A DNA stretch of 6,390 nucleotides from Methanobacterium sp. (lineage in GTDB: Archaea; Methanobacteriota; Methanobacteria; Methanobacteriales; Methanobacteriaceae). The translations under genes were made by a program, and so were the position numbers. The stretch covers positions 25,877-32,266 of the forward strand of contig PMMV01000068.1 of NCBI GenBank assembly GCA_003162115.1. Reading direction: 5' to 3'. The first letter of the stretch is position 1, and every line of letters starts with the position of its first letter. The notes below the pieces were generated by a model. That model had not been told where the DNA came from. It saw nothing but the letters and a program-made list of their open reading frames with translations, and ran no database searches. Of the stretch, positions 1 through 6,184 are shown piece after piece.

Positions 1-639
1 GTTGTTATAATGGGGATTAACGGTGCATTATCCTGCATAATAGCTGTAGCGGACACCCTAAAGGAAAGTACTGCTGATGCCATCAGTGGATTAAAAAATA
101 TGAAGCTGAAGGTAGCCATGATAACAGGAGATAATGCAAGAACAGCAAAGGCCATTGCATCCCAGATTGGAATTGATAGAATAATTTCCGAAGTTCTCCC
201 ACAGGACAAATCTGCAGAAGTAAAACGTTTGCAGGAAGATGGGGAGGTTGTAGCATTTGTTGGAGATGGTATAAATGATGCACCTGCACTTGCCCAGGCA
301 GATGTTGGAATAGCCATAGGTAGTGGTACTGATATAGCTATTGAAAGTGGCGACATTGTACTTATTAAAGATGATTTAATGGACTCTGTTGCGAGTGTCC
401 AAATTTCAAAGAAAGTTATGGGTCGAATAAAACAGAACTTGTTTTGGGCCTTTGCATACAATGTTATACTTATTCCTGTTGCTGCTGGAATTCTTTACCC
501 ATCATTTGGAATCATGTTCAGACCGGAATATGCCGGTCTTGCAATGGCACTGAGTTCTGTAACTGTTGTAAGCCTTTCACTGATGTTAAAAGGTTACATT
601 CCACCTGCTAAAAAATTGAAGATAAACTCATCTAAATAA
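1..639 (+). CDS. copA: Cu(+)-translocating P1B-type ATPase, C-terminal 212 residues (5' partial)
   Basis: This is the C-terminal part of a heavy-metal P-type ATPase; the reading frame is open from base 1, so the start, metal-binding domain, first six helices and DKTG phosphorylation site lie outside the window. Visible, numbering from the first codon: the nucleotide-domain end with MITGDN (40-45), the DKSAEVKRLQ segment (69-78), and the hinge GDGINDAPALAQADVGIA (88-105), whose Asp residues bind Mg2+ in the HAD-type P domain. Two membrane helices follow (about 146-166 and 177-196). They carry N146, Y153-N154 and M182-x-x-S185-S186, the pattern of the P1B-1 subgroup, which exports Cu(+)/Ag(+) from the cytoplasm using ATP. 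The lysine-rich tail ends normally at TAA. The YHS gene 208 bp downstream on the same strand fits a copper or metal role. The P1B assignment is firm; the Cu(+) subtype rests on the last two helices alone. Confidence 0.93.
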   Translation, partial: VVIMGINGALSCIIAVADTLKESTADAISGLKNMKLKVAMITGDNARTAKAIASQIGIDRIISEVLPQDKSAEVKRLQEDGEVVAFVGDGINDAPALAQADVGIAIGSGTDIAIESGDIVLIKDDLMDSVASVQISKKVMGRIKQNLFWAFAYNVILIPVAAGILYPSFGIMFRPEYAGLAMALSSVTVVSLSLMLKGYIPPAKKLKINSSK

Positions 640-775
640 AACAATATTTTAATCTTTATTCCATATTATTTCATGAATAAACCACAAAGCCGTGAATAAT
701 CTTTTATACAGTTAAAAAATTGTGAATAATTGATAGGAATTTAATATCCATATCGCTTGATTTGAATGTTTCATT

Positions 776-808
776 AATATATTTAAAAAAAAATAAACCC
801 TATAAAAT
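776..808 (+). promoter_or_regulatory. Candidate archaeal TATA region of the YHS gene
   Basis: Two TATA-like elements lie in the spacer: AATATATTTAA at 776-786, which would place transcription start near 806, and TATAAAAT at 801-808, which would place it near 830 and give a very short leader. The spacer is AT-rich throughout, so chance matches are likely. If either works, the YHS gene can be transcribed independently of copA. Confidence 0.35.
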
Positions 809-838
809 TAAGAAATATTAGTAATAAATTTTATGGAC

Positions 839-844
839 GGTGAT
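839..844 (+). promoter_or_regulatory. Ribosome binding site GGTGAT deciding the YHS start
   Basis: GGTGAT is complementary to the AUCACC portion of the archaeal 16S rRNA 3' end and ends 3 nt before the ATG at 848. Another in-frame ATG at 833 has no Shine-Dalgarno sequence upstream and itself lies before this site, so 848 is preferred. Confidence 0.6.
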
Positions 845-847
845 AAA

Positions 848-991
848 ATGGCAGTGGATCCTATTTGTAAAATGGATGTAGATGAAAAAAGTGCTAAATG
901 GGTAAGTGAATATAAGGGAAAGAAATATTACTTCTGCGCCCCCGGCTGCAAAAAACAATTCGAAGAAGACCCTGAAAAGTACGCAGAATAA
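848..991 (+). CDS. Stand-alone YHS-domain protein (47 aa)
   Basis: This small protein consists of one YHS domain and nothing else. It opens with DPICKMDV (residues 4-11), the family signature D-P-[VI]-C-x-M-x-V, and continues with a YKGKKYYFC segment (22-30), C30-x3-C34, and a closing F-x3-P-x2-Y (F38, P42, Y45). C7, C30 and C34 are the probable metal ligands by analogy with the related TRASH-type treble-clef domains. YHS domains occur as short separate proteins or fused to copper-transporting ATPases and metal-responsive regulators. With a Cu(+)-type ATPase just upstream on the same strand, a cytoplasmic copper-binding or delivery role is a reasonable inference but not shown. There is no signal peptide or membrane segment. 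The start at 848 is chosen for the GGTGAT site; starting at 833 would add five residues. The domain call is firm, the ligand and function are not. Confidence 0.9.
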   Translation: MAVDPICKMDVDEKSAKWVSEYKGKKYYFCAPGCKKQFEEDPEKYAE

Positions 992-1030
992 TTATTTTAA
1001 AATAAAATTGATTAATTTTTAAAGGAATTT

Positions 1031-1046
1031 ATTTTTATTTTTTTTT
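1031..1046 (+). terminator. T-rich terminator after the YHS gene
   Basis: A T5-A-T9 tract lies about 40 bp downstream of the YHS stop codon, in the convergence zone facing the end of truD. Archaeal RNA polymerase terminates at oligo-T tracts without needing a hairpin, so this is a credible end for the copA/YHS transcription. No stem is seen in front of it. Confidence 0.5.
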
Positions 1047-1048
1047 AA

Positions 1049-1078
1049 TAATTTAAAATGAAAATTGAATAATTTTAA
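1049..1078 (-). terminator. Weak T-rich candidate terminator after truD
   Basis: On the minus strand, 25-55 bases past the truD stop, the sequence contains several short T runs (two TTTT runs separated by CA, plus scattered T residues). It is much weaker than the opposing plus-strand tract and could be simple AT-rich background. Confidence 0.28.
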
Positions 1079-1102
1079 GAATATCTCATAATTTCAATGA
1101 TC

Positions 1103-2356
1103 TCAATAAACATCTTCTTTCATAATTTCTCTTAGAACTGCTGTTGCATAACAGCCCTTGGGAATTGAAAACTCAGTCAAAACACCTTCGTTTGTTTTTA
1201 CTGCCGAAACATCCCATATCTTAAACCTTAAAGCCCTTCGGAGTCCATGACTTCCAAGTTTGGGTGTTTTTGGACATTCAAAATCTTCAAGTTTTATTCC
1301 TTCTTCATCTAAAATTTCCTTCTCCAACTTACCAACTTCACCAGTTGCCAGTGGTACCTTAGTTCCATAGAGTGGTGCAGTAGGATGAACCTCAAATTTT
1401 TCGATCCTCTCATTTATGTTATTTAAATCGAATTCATGTACTAAATGTTCTTGGTTGTCGATTATAATATCCCCATTAATGTATTTATTTATTCCAAGTT
1501 TACTTCTCTCACTAATTACCCGGTTAAATAGGTAAGACTGGTAAGCATGAACAAACATCCTCTTCAGTGGTTTAGGAAGGCTTTCAATTGCTATTATGTA
1601 TGATTTTTCATCAAGCTCTCCTTTTTTCCTCATTTGTTTAATGAGTTCTCTAAGCATCATCTTCTCGTACCGCATTCCTGCAGGCATGCTTTCATATGCC
1701 TCTTCTAATTCCCCATCATCATAAAGCCCTCTTGCAACCTTTATATGGTTTTTCTCTCTTTTGTAGGGATTTCCTATGTATGAATCAACAGCACCTTTTA
1801 TATCGTTATGAATCAAGAACTCTCCAACTCGATGAGTATTTGGTCTGTTTTTTCCAAATCTTTGCCATCCATAGTAGTTGGGAACTCCAACAGTCTCAAG
1901 TTGACTTAAAACATTATTTGCTGTTTTCACATCCTCTTCTGGATTTTCTGTATCCCTGATTAAAATTTTGAACTTATTACCAATTAGCTGTCCAATTCTA
2001 AGCTTCTTCTCGTTCTGTTTAATTTCAAGAATCTTCACATTGTAAAGCTTATCCTCAAGTCCTTCTAGTTCTAAAGCTTCGCTGTTTGAAACACACAACC
2101 ACTGCCTTGTGAGAGCAGATTTATCCTTCATACCTGCAAATCCCATTCTTTTACGGCTGATCTTCATCTCCTTTGCAATATCCAGGACTATATCAAGAGT
2201 GTTTCTGCCTATCTTTTCAATGAAAAGCCATGTATTTGGTCCAGTTCCGCTTGGGAGATGTTCAGGTATTTCTTCGACATAGAAATCTTCGTATTCGGTT
2301 CTTATCTTACCCCCAATTCCATTATCTTCAGTTATATATGTATCAGCGTTTAACAT
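1103..2356 (-). CDS. truD: tRNA pseudouridine synthase TruD (Pus7 family), 417 aa
   Basis: TruD isomerises a specific uridine to pseudouridine in tRNA, position 13 in bacteria; archaeal and eukaryotic relatives (Pus7) may accept additional sites. Visible motifs: [14 protein letters not shown] (17-30), the N-terminal family motif with substrate-site residues; [14 protein letters not shown] (72-85), where Asp78 is the expected catalytic aspartate (compare the GLKD motif of the E. coli enzyme); GQLIGNKF (122-129); NYYGWQRFG (160-168); and [10 protein letters not shown] (270-279). The insert that forms the TRUD domain spans roughly 155-350. At 417 residues it is longer than E. coli TruD and in the range of archaeal homologues. 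The ATG at 2356 is preceded by GGAG (complement of 2366-2369) at a 9-nt spacing. The 181-bp upstream gap suggests its own promoter rather than tight operon coupling with the adenylating enzyme. The protein appears intact. Confidence 0.96.
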   Translation of the reverse strand: MLNADTYITEDNGIGGKIRTEYEDFYVEEIPEHLPSGTGPNTWLFIEKIGRNTLDIVLDIAKEMKISRKRMGFAGMKDKSALTRQWLCVSNSEALELEGLEDKLYNVKILEIKQNEKKLRIGQLIGNKFKILIRDTENPEEDVKTANNVLSQLETVGVPNYYGWQRFGKNRPNTHRVGEFLIHNDIKGAVDSYIGNPYKREKNHIKVARGLYDDGELEEAYESMPAGMRYEKMMLRELIKQMRKKGELDEKSYIIAIESLPKPLKRMFVHAYQSYLFNRVISERSKLGINKYINGDIIIDNQEHLVHEFDLNNINERIEKFEVHPTAPLYGTKVPLATGEVGKLEKEILDEEGIKLEDFECPKTPKLGSHGLRRALRFKIWDVSAVKTNEGVLTEFSIPKGCYATAVLREIMKEDVY

Positions 2357-2452
2357 GAGATTTTTCTCCGTTTTTTTAGTTTTAGAAATGATAAATTAAT
2401 TATTCAGAGTTAGTTGTATGATAATTTGTACTTTAAAATGTTCTTTTATTAA

Positions 2453-2468
2453 CTTGAAGAAATTCAAG
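2453..2468. repeat. Perfect inverted repeat CTTGAA-GAAA-TTCAAG upstream of truD
   Basis: Six-base arms flank a 4-base centre. It sits about 100 bp upstream of the truD start, at the position where transcription would begin if the TATA-like element at 2476-2486 is used. It could be an operator or the start of a structured leader. It is not followed by a T tract on the minus strand, which argues against it being an intrinsic terminator for the gene before it. Confidence 0.4.
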
Positions 2469-2475
2469 ATCTGCG

Positions 2476-2486
2476 ATTTTATATAA
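2476..2486 (-). promoter_or_regulatory. Candidate TATA box for truD
   Basis: On the minus strand this reads TTATATAAAAT, a good archaeal TATA-box match. A start about 25 bases downstream would be near 2456, giving a leader of about 100 nt to the truD ATG, longer than typical for methanogens. The core TTATATAA is palindromic, so orientation is not fixed by the box itself. Confidence 0.4.
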
Positions 2487-2537
2487 TTTATTAAATATTA
2501 TAATGAGAAATTTAGATTTATTTTTCTATCATTAAAC

Positions 2538-3881
2538 TCAACGACGGTCCACTAAACGTTTAGGTCTTCCCTTGATGCGGTAGAATTCAAGACCCTCTGA
2601 TTTAGTAAAATCAAATATCATGTTAAAAGTTCCATCGATGTGTGCTTGCTGTAGACCGGGTTTATATTTAAGGAAAGTTTCGATGAATTTGTTCTCAATC
2701 AAATCCTTATCACAACTTTCAGGATTCTTACATTCCATTCTGACCCTCAAAGTGGTCTCATCTTCATTCCCATATACAAATGCCTCGTATTCCCCTGTTA
2801 GATAATCCATGTTGTCTTGTTGAAATACTCCCTGCTCTACATCAACCCTGTTGAATGGGAAGCCTCCGACCCAAACAGTTTCAGATTCCCTCTGTGGATT
2901 TAATATTCGCATGTGTGTTCTGCCACATCTGCATTTATCCCTTGTGACAACAACAGTTGTATCGTCAGTATAGTAGTTAATGAGCAGATTTCCTGTTTTC
3001 CCACCTACTGGTAAAAGTGTTGTGAGAACTATTCTACCACAATCACCCTCTTTTATGAAGTTTTCAAGCTGAGGATTGTACACATCTAGGTGGACAAGAT
3101 CCTCTGGAACATGGAGCCCAGCCTTCTTTATGCATTCTCCACACATGGTTCCTTCAGTACTTCCGTATGTGTTGTAAACAGGCACATCCCATATTTCCTC
3201 AAGGTAGGTTCGAGCTTCCTCTGAAAAACTTTCACCACCCGCTATAAGTCTTTTTATGCTTGATTCTGGAGGTTTAATCCCCTCTAATTCCATTCTTCTT
3301 GCCAGACGCAGAAGCTTGAAAACACTACCCACAATACCCGTTGGCTTGTAATTTCTAATAATGCGGACAGGAAACGTACACTTTCCCTCTGGAATTATGG
3401 TCATACCAATTTTCTGAGCTGCAAGAGTCATGGTGTTGGCACCAACATTCATACCATATGATGCACAGACTACAACCCTATCGCCCTTTCCAAAGTTCTG
3501 GGATACAAATGCTCGAGCATATTTTTCTGCATATCTCTGCCAATCATCCCAAGTTAAAAAAAATGATTTAGGAACTCCACTGGTTCCACTTGTCTCGTGA
3601 ATCGTGAAAACATTTTCCCAAGGTGTTGATTTAAATTCGAACTCTTCAGTCTCAGGAGGTTGTCTCTCCCTGATAAAATCGCCAGAAATTATGGGAAGCT
3701 CCCTCAAATCCAGATGGTCATGAACATCAGAATAGTTTACACCAGTTTTATCGAACCATTTTCTGTAAAAAGTAGAATTTTCATACGCATATTTAACAGT
3801 GTACCGTATGCGATCATCAACAAGTGCATCTAACTCGTCACGGGGCAAAGTTTCTATATTTTCCCTGAAGTAGGATCCCAT
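2538..3881 (-). CDS. Phenylacetate-CoA ligase / coenzyme F390 synthetase-like adenylate-forming enzyme, 447 aa
   Basis: This belongs to the PaaK-like branch of the ANL adenylating superfamily, which activates a carboxylate (or, in F390 synthetase, adenylylates coenzyme F420) with ATP and releases pyrophosphate. Visible: the phosphate-binding loop TSGTSGVPK (97-105); AGGESF (214-219); the adenine-site motif YGSTEG (239-244); and YYTDDT (303-308), whose Asp is expected to contact the ribose. Cysteines C247, C250, C317 and C319 with H257 form a likely structural metal site, as in CxCGR (317-321). The C-terminal domain ends in RPKRLVDRR, the position of the family's late Lys. The usual hinge RxDD reads RESE (331-334), so the enzyme is divergent and its substrate is not settled; methanogens often annotate such proteins as F390 synthetase. 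The ATG at 3881 follows a strong AAAGGAGGG site at 5-nt spacing. It is cytoplasmic and seems intact. Confidence 0.85.
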   Translation of the reverse strand: MGSYFRENIETLPRDELDALVDDRIRYTVKYAYENSTFYRKWFDKTGVNYSDVHDHLDLRELPIISGDFIRERQPPETEEFEFKSTPWENVFTIHETSGTSGVPKSFFLTWDDWQRYAEKYARAFVSQNFGKGDRVVVCASYGMNVGANTMTLAAQKIGMTIIPEGKCTFPVRIIRNYKPTGIVGSVFKLLRLARRMELEGIKPPESSIKRLIAGGESFSEEARTYLEEIWDVPVYNTYGSTEGTMCGECIKKAGLHVPEDLVHLDVYNPQLENFIKEGDCGRIVLTTLLPVGGKTGNLLINYYTDDTTVVVTRDKCRCGRTHMRILNPQRESETVWVGGFPFNRVDVEQGVFQQDNMDYLTGEYEAFVYGNEDETTLRVRMECKNPESCDKDLIENKFIETFLKYKPGLQQAHIDGTFNMIFDFTKSEGLEFYRIKGRPKRLVDRR

Positions 3882-3916
3882 ATTTTCCCTCCTTTAAATT
3901 ATTATGTAACTCATTC

Positions 3917-3935
3917 GATAAAAATATGATTTATC
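3917..3935. repeat. Inverted repeat GATAAA-N7-TTTATC in the adenylating-enzyme promoter region
   Basis: Six-base arms (3917-3922 and 3930-3935) are separated by 7 bases. The repeat lies between a TATA-like element and the expected transcription start, a placement typical of archaeal repressor sites. The arms are AT-rich, so chance occurrence is quite possible. Confidence 0.3.
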
Positions 3936-3936
3936 A

Positions 3937-3945
3937 ATTAAATAT
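3937..3945 (-). promoter_or_regulatory. Candidate TATA box for the adenylating enzyme
   Basis: On the minus strand this reads ATATTTAAT. A transcription start about 25 bases downstream (near 3915) would give a leader of about 35 nt containing the AAAGGAGGG ribosome binding site. Several other AT-rich words nearby compete with it. Confidence 0.33.
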
Positions 3946-4020
3946 GGGGTATTAAATTGAATATAACAAAAATTAATGAATTGAGAATAGTCTATAATGA
4001 GTTCATTCAGTAATCTTTGA

Positions 4021-4040
4021 GTAATAAAAATTTTAATAAC
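4021..4040 (-). terminator. Candidate T-rich terminator after the HAD gene
   Basis: Immediately past the HAD stop codon, the minus strand contains AAAATTTTTATT, a short T-rich tract inside a nearly palindromic 20-bp AT stretch. It would end the dadD-HAD transcript before the promoter of the adenylating-enzyme gene. The tract is short, so this is tentative. Confidence 0.33.
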
Positions 4041-4042
4041 AC

Positions 4043-4726
4043 TTAACATTTAAGAATGATATCCAAAACATTCTTTGTATCATTCAGATCTTCTAAAACA
4101 AATTCCGCACCTGCAAGAATGAGTTCTTCCTTTGAAAAATCTCCAGTAACAACTCCTATGGTCCTAACACCAAATTTCTGCCCACCTATTATGTCACGAG
4201 GTGTGTCCCCAACTAAGAAAATATTTTCAAGTTTAACTATACCTAAATTATTTGCTGAGGCGTCAAGTGCGTTTTTAACTAGTCCACTTCTTTTTATAAT
4301 CTTATCTCCAAATCCACCGAATTTAAAATATTTTTTCAAACCTACTTTTTCAAGTTTTAACCATGCGATAGCCTCTATATTCCCTGTAACTAAACCCATA
4401 GGTATTTCCAATCTTTGAAGGTTTTCAAGTAGTATTTTAACACCATCAAGCACTTTTAAATCGTTTTTTTGAAGTGCATCCCTAAATTTCAAATACATAA
4501 GCTCCATACATTCATCTAAACCAGCTTTTATAGTTTGTAAATCCATATTTTCTTGTGAAAGTGTTTCACATATGATTTTGAGATCTGTCATACCCTGCAT
4601 TTTTTTTACTGCTTTAGGATTTTTTATTCCATAAACTTCAGATAATGCATCTTTTAGAGCTGTGTAATGGAAAGTCGAACCCACAAGAAGGGTCTTGTCA
4701 ATGTCAAACAGGACTAGTTTATTCAT
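4043..4726 (-). CDS. HAD-superfamily phosphatase, phosphoglycolate phosphatase-like (227 aa)
   Basis: This is a Mg2+-dependent phosphohydrolase of the haloacid dehalogenase superfamily, complete for the four motifs: LFDIDKTLL (6-14) with nucleophile Asp8 and acid/base Asp10; VTGN (113-116) with Thr114; Lys145 or Lys151 for motif III; and VGDTPRD (172-178) with metal-binding Asp174 and Asp178. A helical C1-type cap lies at about 15-88. The K in DIDKT replaces the more usual G. Length and layout resemble phosphoglycolate/beta-phosphoglucomutase-type HAD proteins, but substrate cannot be read from sequence. The start at 4726 is preferred over the in-frame ATG at 4741: GAGGT stands 6 nt before 4726, whereas nothing resembling a ribosome site precedes 4741. 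The gene follows dadD at 45 bp, so it is probably its operon partner and might serve nucleoside or sugar-phosphate salvage (inference). Confidence 0.9.
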   Translation of the reverse strand: MNKLVLFDIDKTLLVGSTFHYTALKDALSEVYGIKNPKAVKKMQGMTDLKIICETLSQENMDLQTIKAGLDECMELMYLKFRDALQKNDLKVLDGVKILLENLQRLEIPMGLVTGNIEAIAWLKLEKVGLKKYFKFGGFGDKIIKRSGLVKNALDASANNLGIVKLENIFLVGDTPRDIIGGQKFGVRTIGVVTGDFSKEELILAGAEFVLEDLNDTKNVLDIILKC

Positions 4727-4732
4727 AAATAT

Positions 4733-4737
4733 ACCTC
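4733..4737 (-). promoter_or_regulatory. Ribosome binding site GAGGT deciding the HAD start
   Basis: GAGGT on the minus strand ends 6 nt before the ATG at 4726. It falls inside the extra five codons that would be added by starting at 4741, which marks those codons as leader rather than coding. Confidence 0.6.
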
Positions 4738-4771
4738 GCATAGATATAATTTCATATCAAAATAACAATTT

Positions 4772-6064
4772 TCAACTTTTAGATAGGAGTTCTTCTGATG
4801 CATTCTCAGCAATTTCAAGTACCATGGCCTCATCAAGTCTTAAAAGATTCCTATTTTCCATTAGTATCTCACCATTACATATCACGGTATCAACATTACC
4901 GCCATTGGCAGAATATACTAGATGAGATATAGGATTTCTAAATGGCGTTAGTTGAGGCGTTCTCATATCTACCAGAGCTAAATCTGCTTTTTTATCCACT
5001 TCAATGCTTCCTATTTGTTTTTCAAGCCCTAATGATTCAGCACCACCAATTGTAACCATTTTAAAAACTTTCTCAGCAGTTAAAACAGTAGGATCCATGG
5101 TTGTTACTTTCTGGAGAAGTGCACCTATTTTAATTTCTTCCAAAAGGTCCATGTTGTTGTTAGATGCTGATCCATCAGTACCCATTGAAACACATACTCC
5201 TTTACGAAGAAGTTCTGTTACTGGAGAGACTCCTGATGAGAGTTTCATGTTGCTTGAAGGGTTATGAGATATTTTAACATCTCTTTGTTTAATTATTTCT
5301 ATTTCAGAGTCTGATAACCAAACTGCATGAGCAGCTGATACTTCACTCCCTAAAAAACCAATATCATCCAAATATTCAAAAGGACGCTTTCCATGTGCTT
5401 TTAAAACATCTGAAACTTCTTTTTGCGTTTCAGATACATGTATGTGTATCCCTACACCATATTTAGCTGATTCAATTTTTACTTTTTCGAGTAGCTTTTG
5501 TGAACATGTATAGGGCGAGTGAGGTCCAAATGCAACTTTGATCCTCCCCTCTCCTGTGTTGTGACATTTTTTTATTATTCTAATACTTTCTTTAAATTCT
5601 TGGTTTCTCTTATCTTCATTTCCAAAATCTATCATCCCATGGGAAAGTATTCCACGGAGCCCTGCTTCATCAGCTGCTCTTGCAACGTGATCCATAAAAA
5701 AATACATATCATTAAAACAAGTTGTTCCTGATTTGATCATTTCTGCACAGGCCAGAAGGGCCCCAGCATAACAATATTCACCATTTAACTCTGCTTCGAC
5801 AGGCCATATATGATTGTTCAACCATCTATCAAGCGGTATATCGTCTGCTAAACCCCTCATAAGTGTCATTGATAAATGTGTATGGGTGTTAACTAATCCC
5901 GGAATTAAAACTTTGCCTTCGGCATTTATAACCTCATCAGCATCAGTTATCGCAATTTTATCAGATATTTCCCCTATTTTATCATCTTGTATTAATAATG
6001 AGCCTTTTTTAATTTCATTAGAGATAATAACAGCATCTTTTATGAGAATGTTTTTGCTTTCCAT
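4772..6064 (-). CDS. dadD: 5'-deoxyadenosine / S-adenosylhomocysteine deaminase (amidohydrolase), 430 aa
   Basis: This zinc (or Fe) amidohydrolase of the ATZ/TRZ-like family removes the 6-amino group of adenosine derivatives; the characterised methanogen enzyme DadD acts on 5'-deoxyadenosine and also on S-adenosylhomocysteine, methylthioadenosine and adenosine. Visible in a TIM-barrel order: PGLVNTHTH (55-63) with metal ligands His61 and His63; W81 and E90, substrate-side residues in the Thermotoga homologue; GPHSPYTCS (180-188) with His182; HIHVSE (207-212) with metal ligand His209 and catalytic Glu212; His246; SHNPSSNMKL (266-275); and GTDGSASNN (295-303) with metal ligand Asp297. The flanking beta-sandwich domain is formed by both ends. 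All catalytic residues are present. The ATG at 6064 is chosen because GGTG (complement of 6070-6073) lies 5 nt before it; an upstream GTG at 6070 overlaps that site. The gene is divergent from hisG and upstream of the HAD phosphatase gene, its likely operon partner. Confidence 0.93.
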   Translation of the reverse strand: MESKNILIKDAVIISNEIKKGSLLIQDDKIGEISDKIAITDADEVINAEGKVLIPGLVNTHTHLSMTLMRGLADDIPLDRWLNNHIWPVEAELNGEYCYAGALLACAEMIKSGTTCFNDMYFFMDHVARAADEAGLRGILSHGMIDFGNEDKRNQEFKESIRIIKKCHNTGEGRIKVAFGPHSPYTCSQKLLEKVKIESAKYGVGIHIHVSETQKEVSDVLKAHGKRPFEYLDDIGFLGSEVSAAHAVWLSDSEIEIIKQRDVKISHNPSSNMKLSSGVSPVTELLRKGVCVSMGTDGSASNNNMDLLEEIKIGALLQKVTTMDPTVLTAEKVFKMVTIGGAESLGLEKQIGSIEVDKKADLALVDMRTPQLTPFRNPISHLVYSANGGNVDTVICNGEILMENRNLLRLDEAMVLEIAENASEELLSKS

Positions 6065-6095
6065 GTTCACACCAATATATGAATTATGGGAAGAA

Positions 6096-6105
6096 CATAA
6101 ATATC
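6096..6105 (-). promoter_or_regulatory. Candidate TATA box for dadD
   Basis: On the minus strand this reads GATATTTATG. A start about 25 bases downstream (near 6075) would leave a short leader that still contains the GGTG site. It is one of several AT-rich candidates in the divergent dadD-hisG spacer. Confidence 0.35.
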
Positions 6106-6122
6106 TAACAGTTCAAATTTTA

Positions 6123-6147
6123 GATTATTATCAAATTATTAGTAATC
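6123..6147. repeat. Imperfect inverted repeat in the dadD-hisG divergent spacer
   Basis: GATTATTA (6123-6130) faces TAGTAATC (6140-6147), pairing at 7 of 8 positions with a 9-base centre. It lies midway between the two divergent genes and overlaps the region where the hisG TATA element is expected. It may bind a dimeric regulator; the AT richness keeps confidence low. Confidence 0.3.
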
Positions 6148-6155
6148 AAATCAAG

Positions 6156-6172
6156 ATTTAAACATTTTAAAT
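6156..6172. repeat. Perfect 7-bp inverted repeat ATTTAAA-CAT-TTTAAAT abutting the hisG ribosome binding site
   Basis: The two arms match exactly around a 3-base centre, and the right arm ends directly before AGGAGGA, which positions the hisG start. A protein bound here would block transcription initiation or early elongation, and in RNA it could form a weak AU hairpin. No known archaeal operator is recognised in it. Confidence 0.45.
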
Positions 6173-6173
6173 A

Positions 6174-6178
6174 GGAGG
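6174..6178 (+). promoter_or_regulatory. Strong ribosome binding site GGAGG for hisG
   Basis: GGAGG within AGGAGGAT lies 6 nt before the ATG at 6185 and pairs well with the 16S rRNA 3' end, fixing the hisG start. Confidence 0.75.
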
Positions 6179-6184
6179 ATTTAA

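Noticed and set aside
674..729. Three copies of TGAATAA (674, 693, 723) in the copA-YHS spacer, considered as operator direct repeats.
   Set aside because: The same word also occurs at 1066-1072 and, on the other strand, at 2400-2406. The spacing (19 and 30 bp) is irregular, so it fits AT-rich background.
833..847. Upstream in-frame ATG for the YHS protein.
   Set aside because: No Shine-Dalgarno sequence precedes it, and the GGTGAT site falls inside the added codons.
640..847. Search for a small RNA, riboswitch or tRNA in the copA-YHS spacer.
   Set aside because: Only AT-rich sequence with an A9 run and TATA-like words was seen; there is no stable GC stem or cloverleaf.
4056..4418. A 120-codon open frame on the plus strand.
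   Set aside because: It lies antisense to the HAD gene, has low-complexity Ser/Pro/Phe-rich composition typical of a shadow frame, and no ribosome binding site was noted.
5814..6161. A 115-codon plus-strand open frame overlapping the dadD start and spacer.
   Set aside because: It is antisense to a strongly supported enzyme gene and its product has no recognisable motif.
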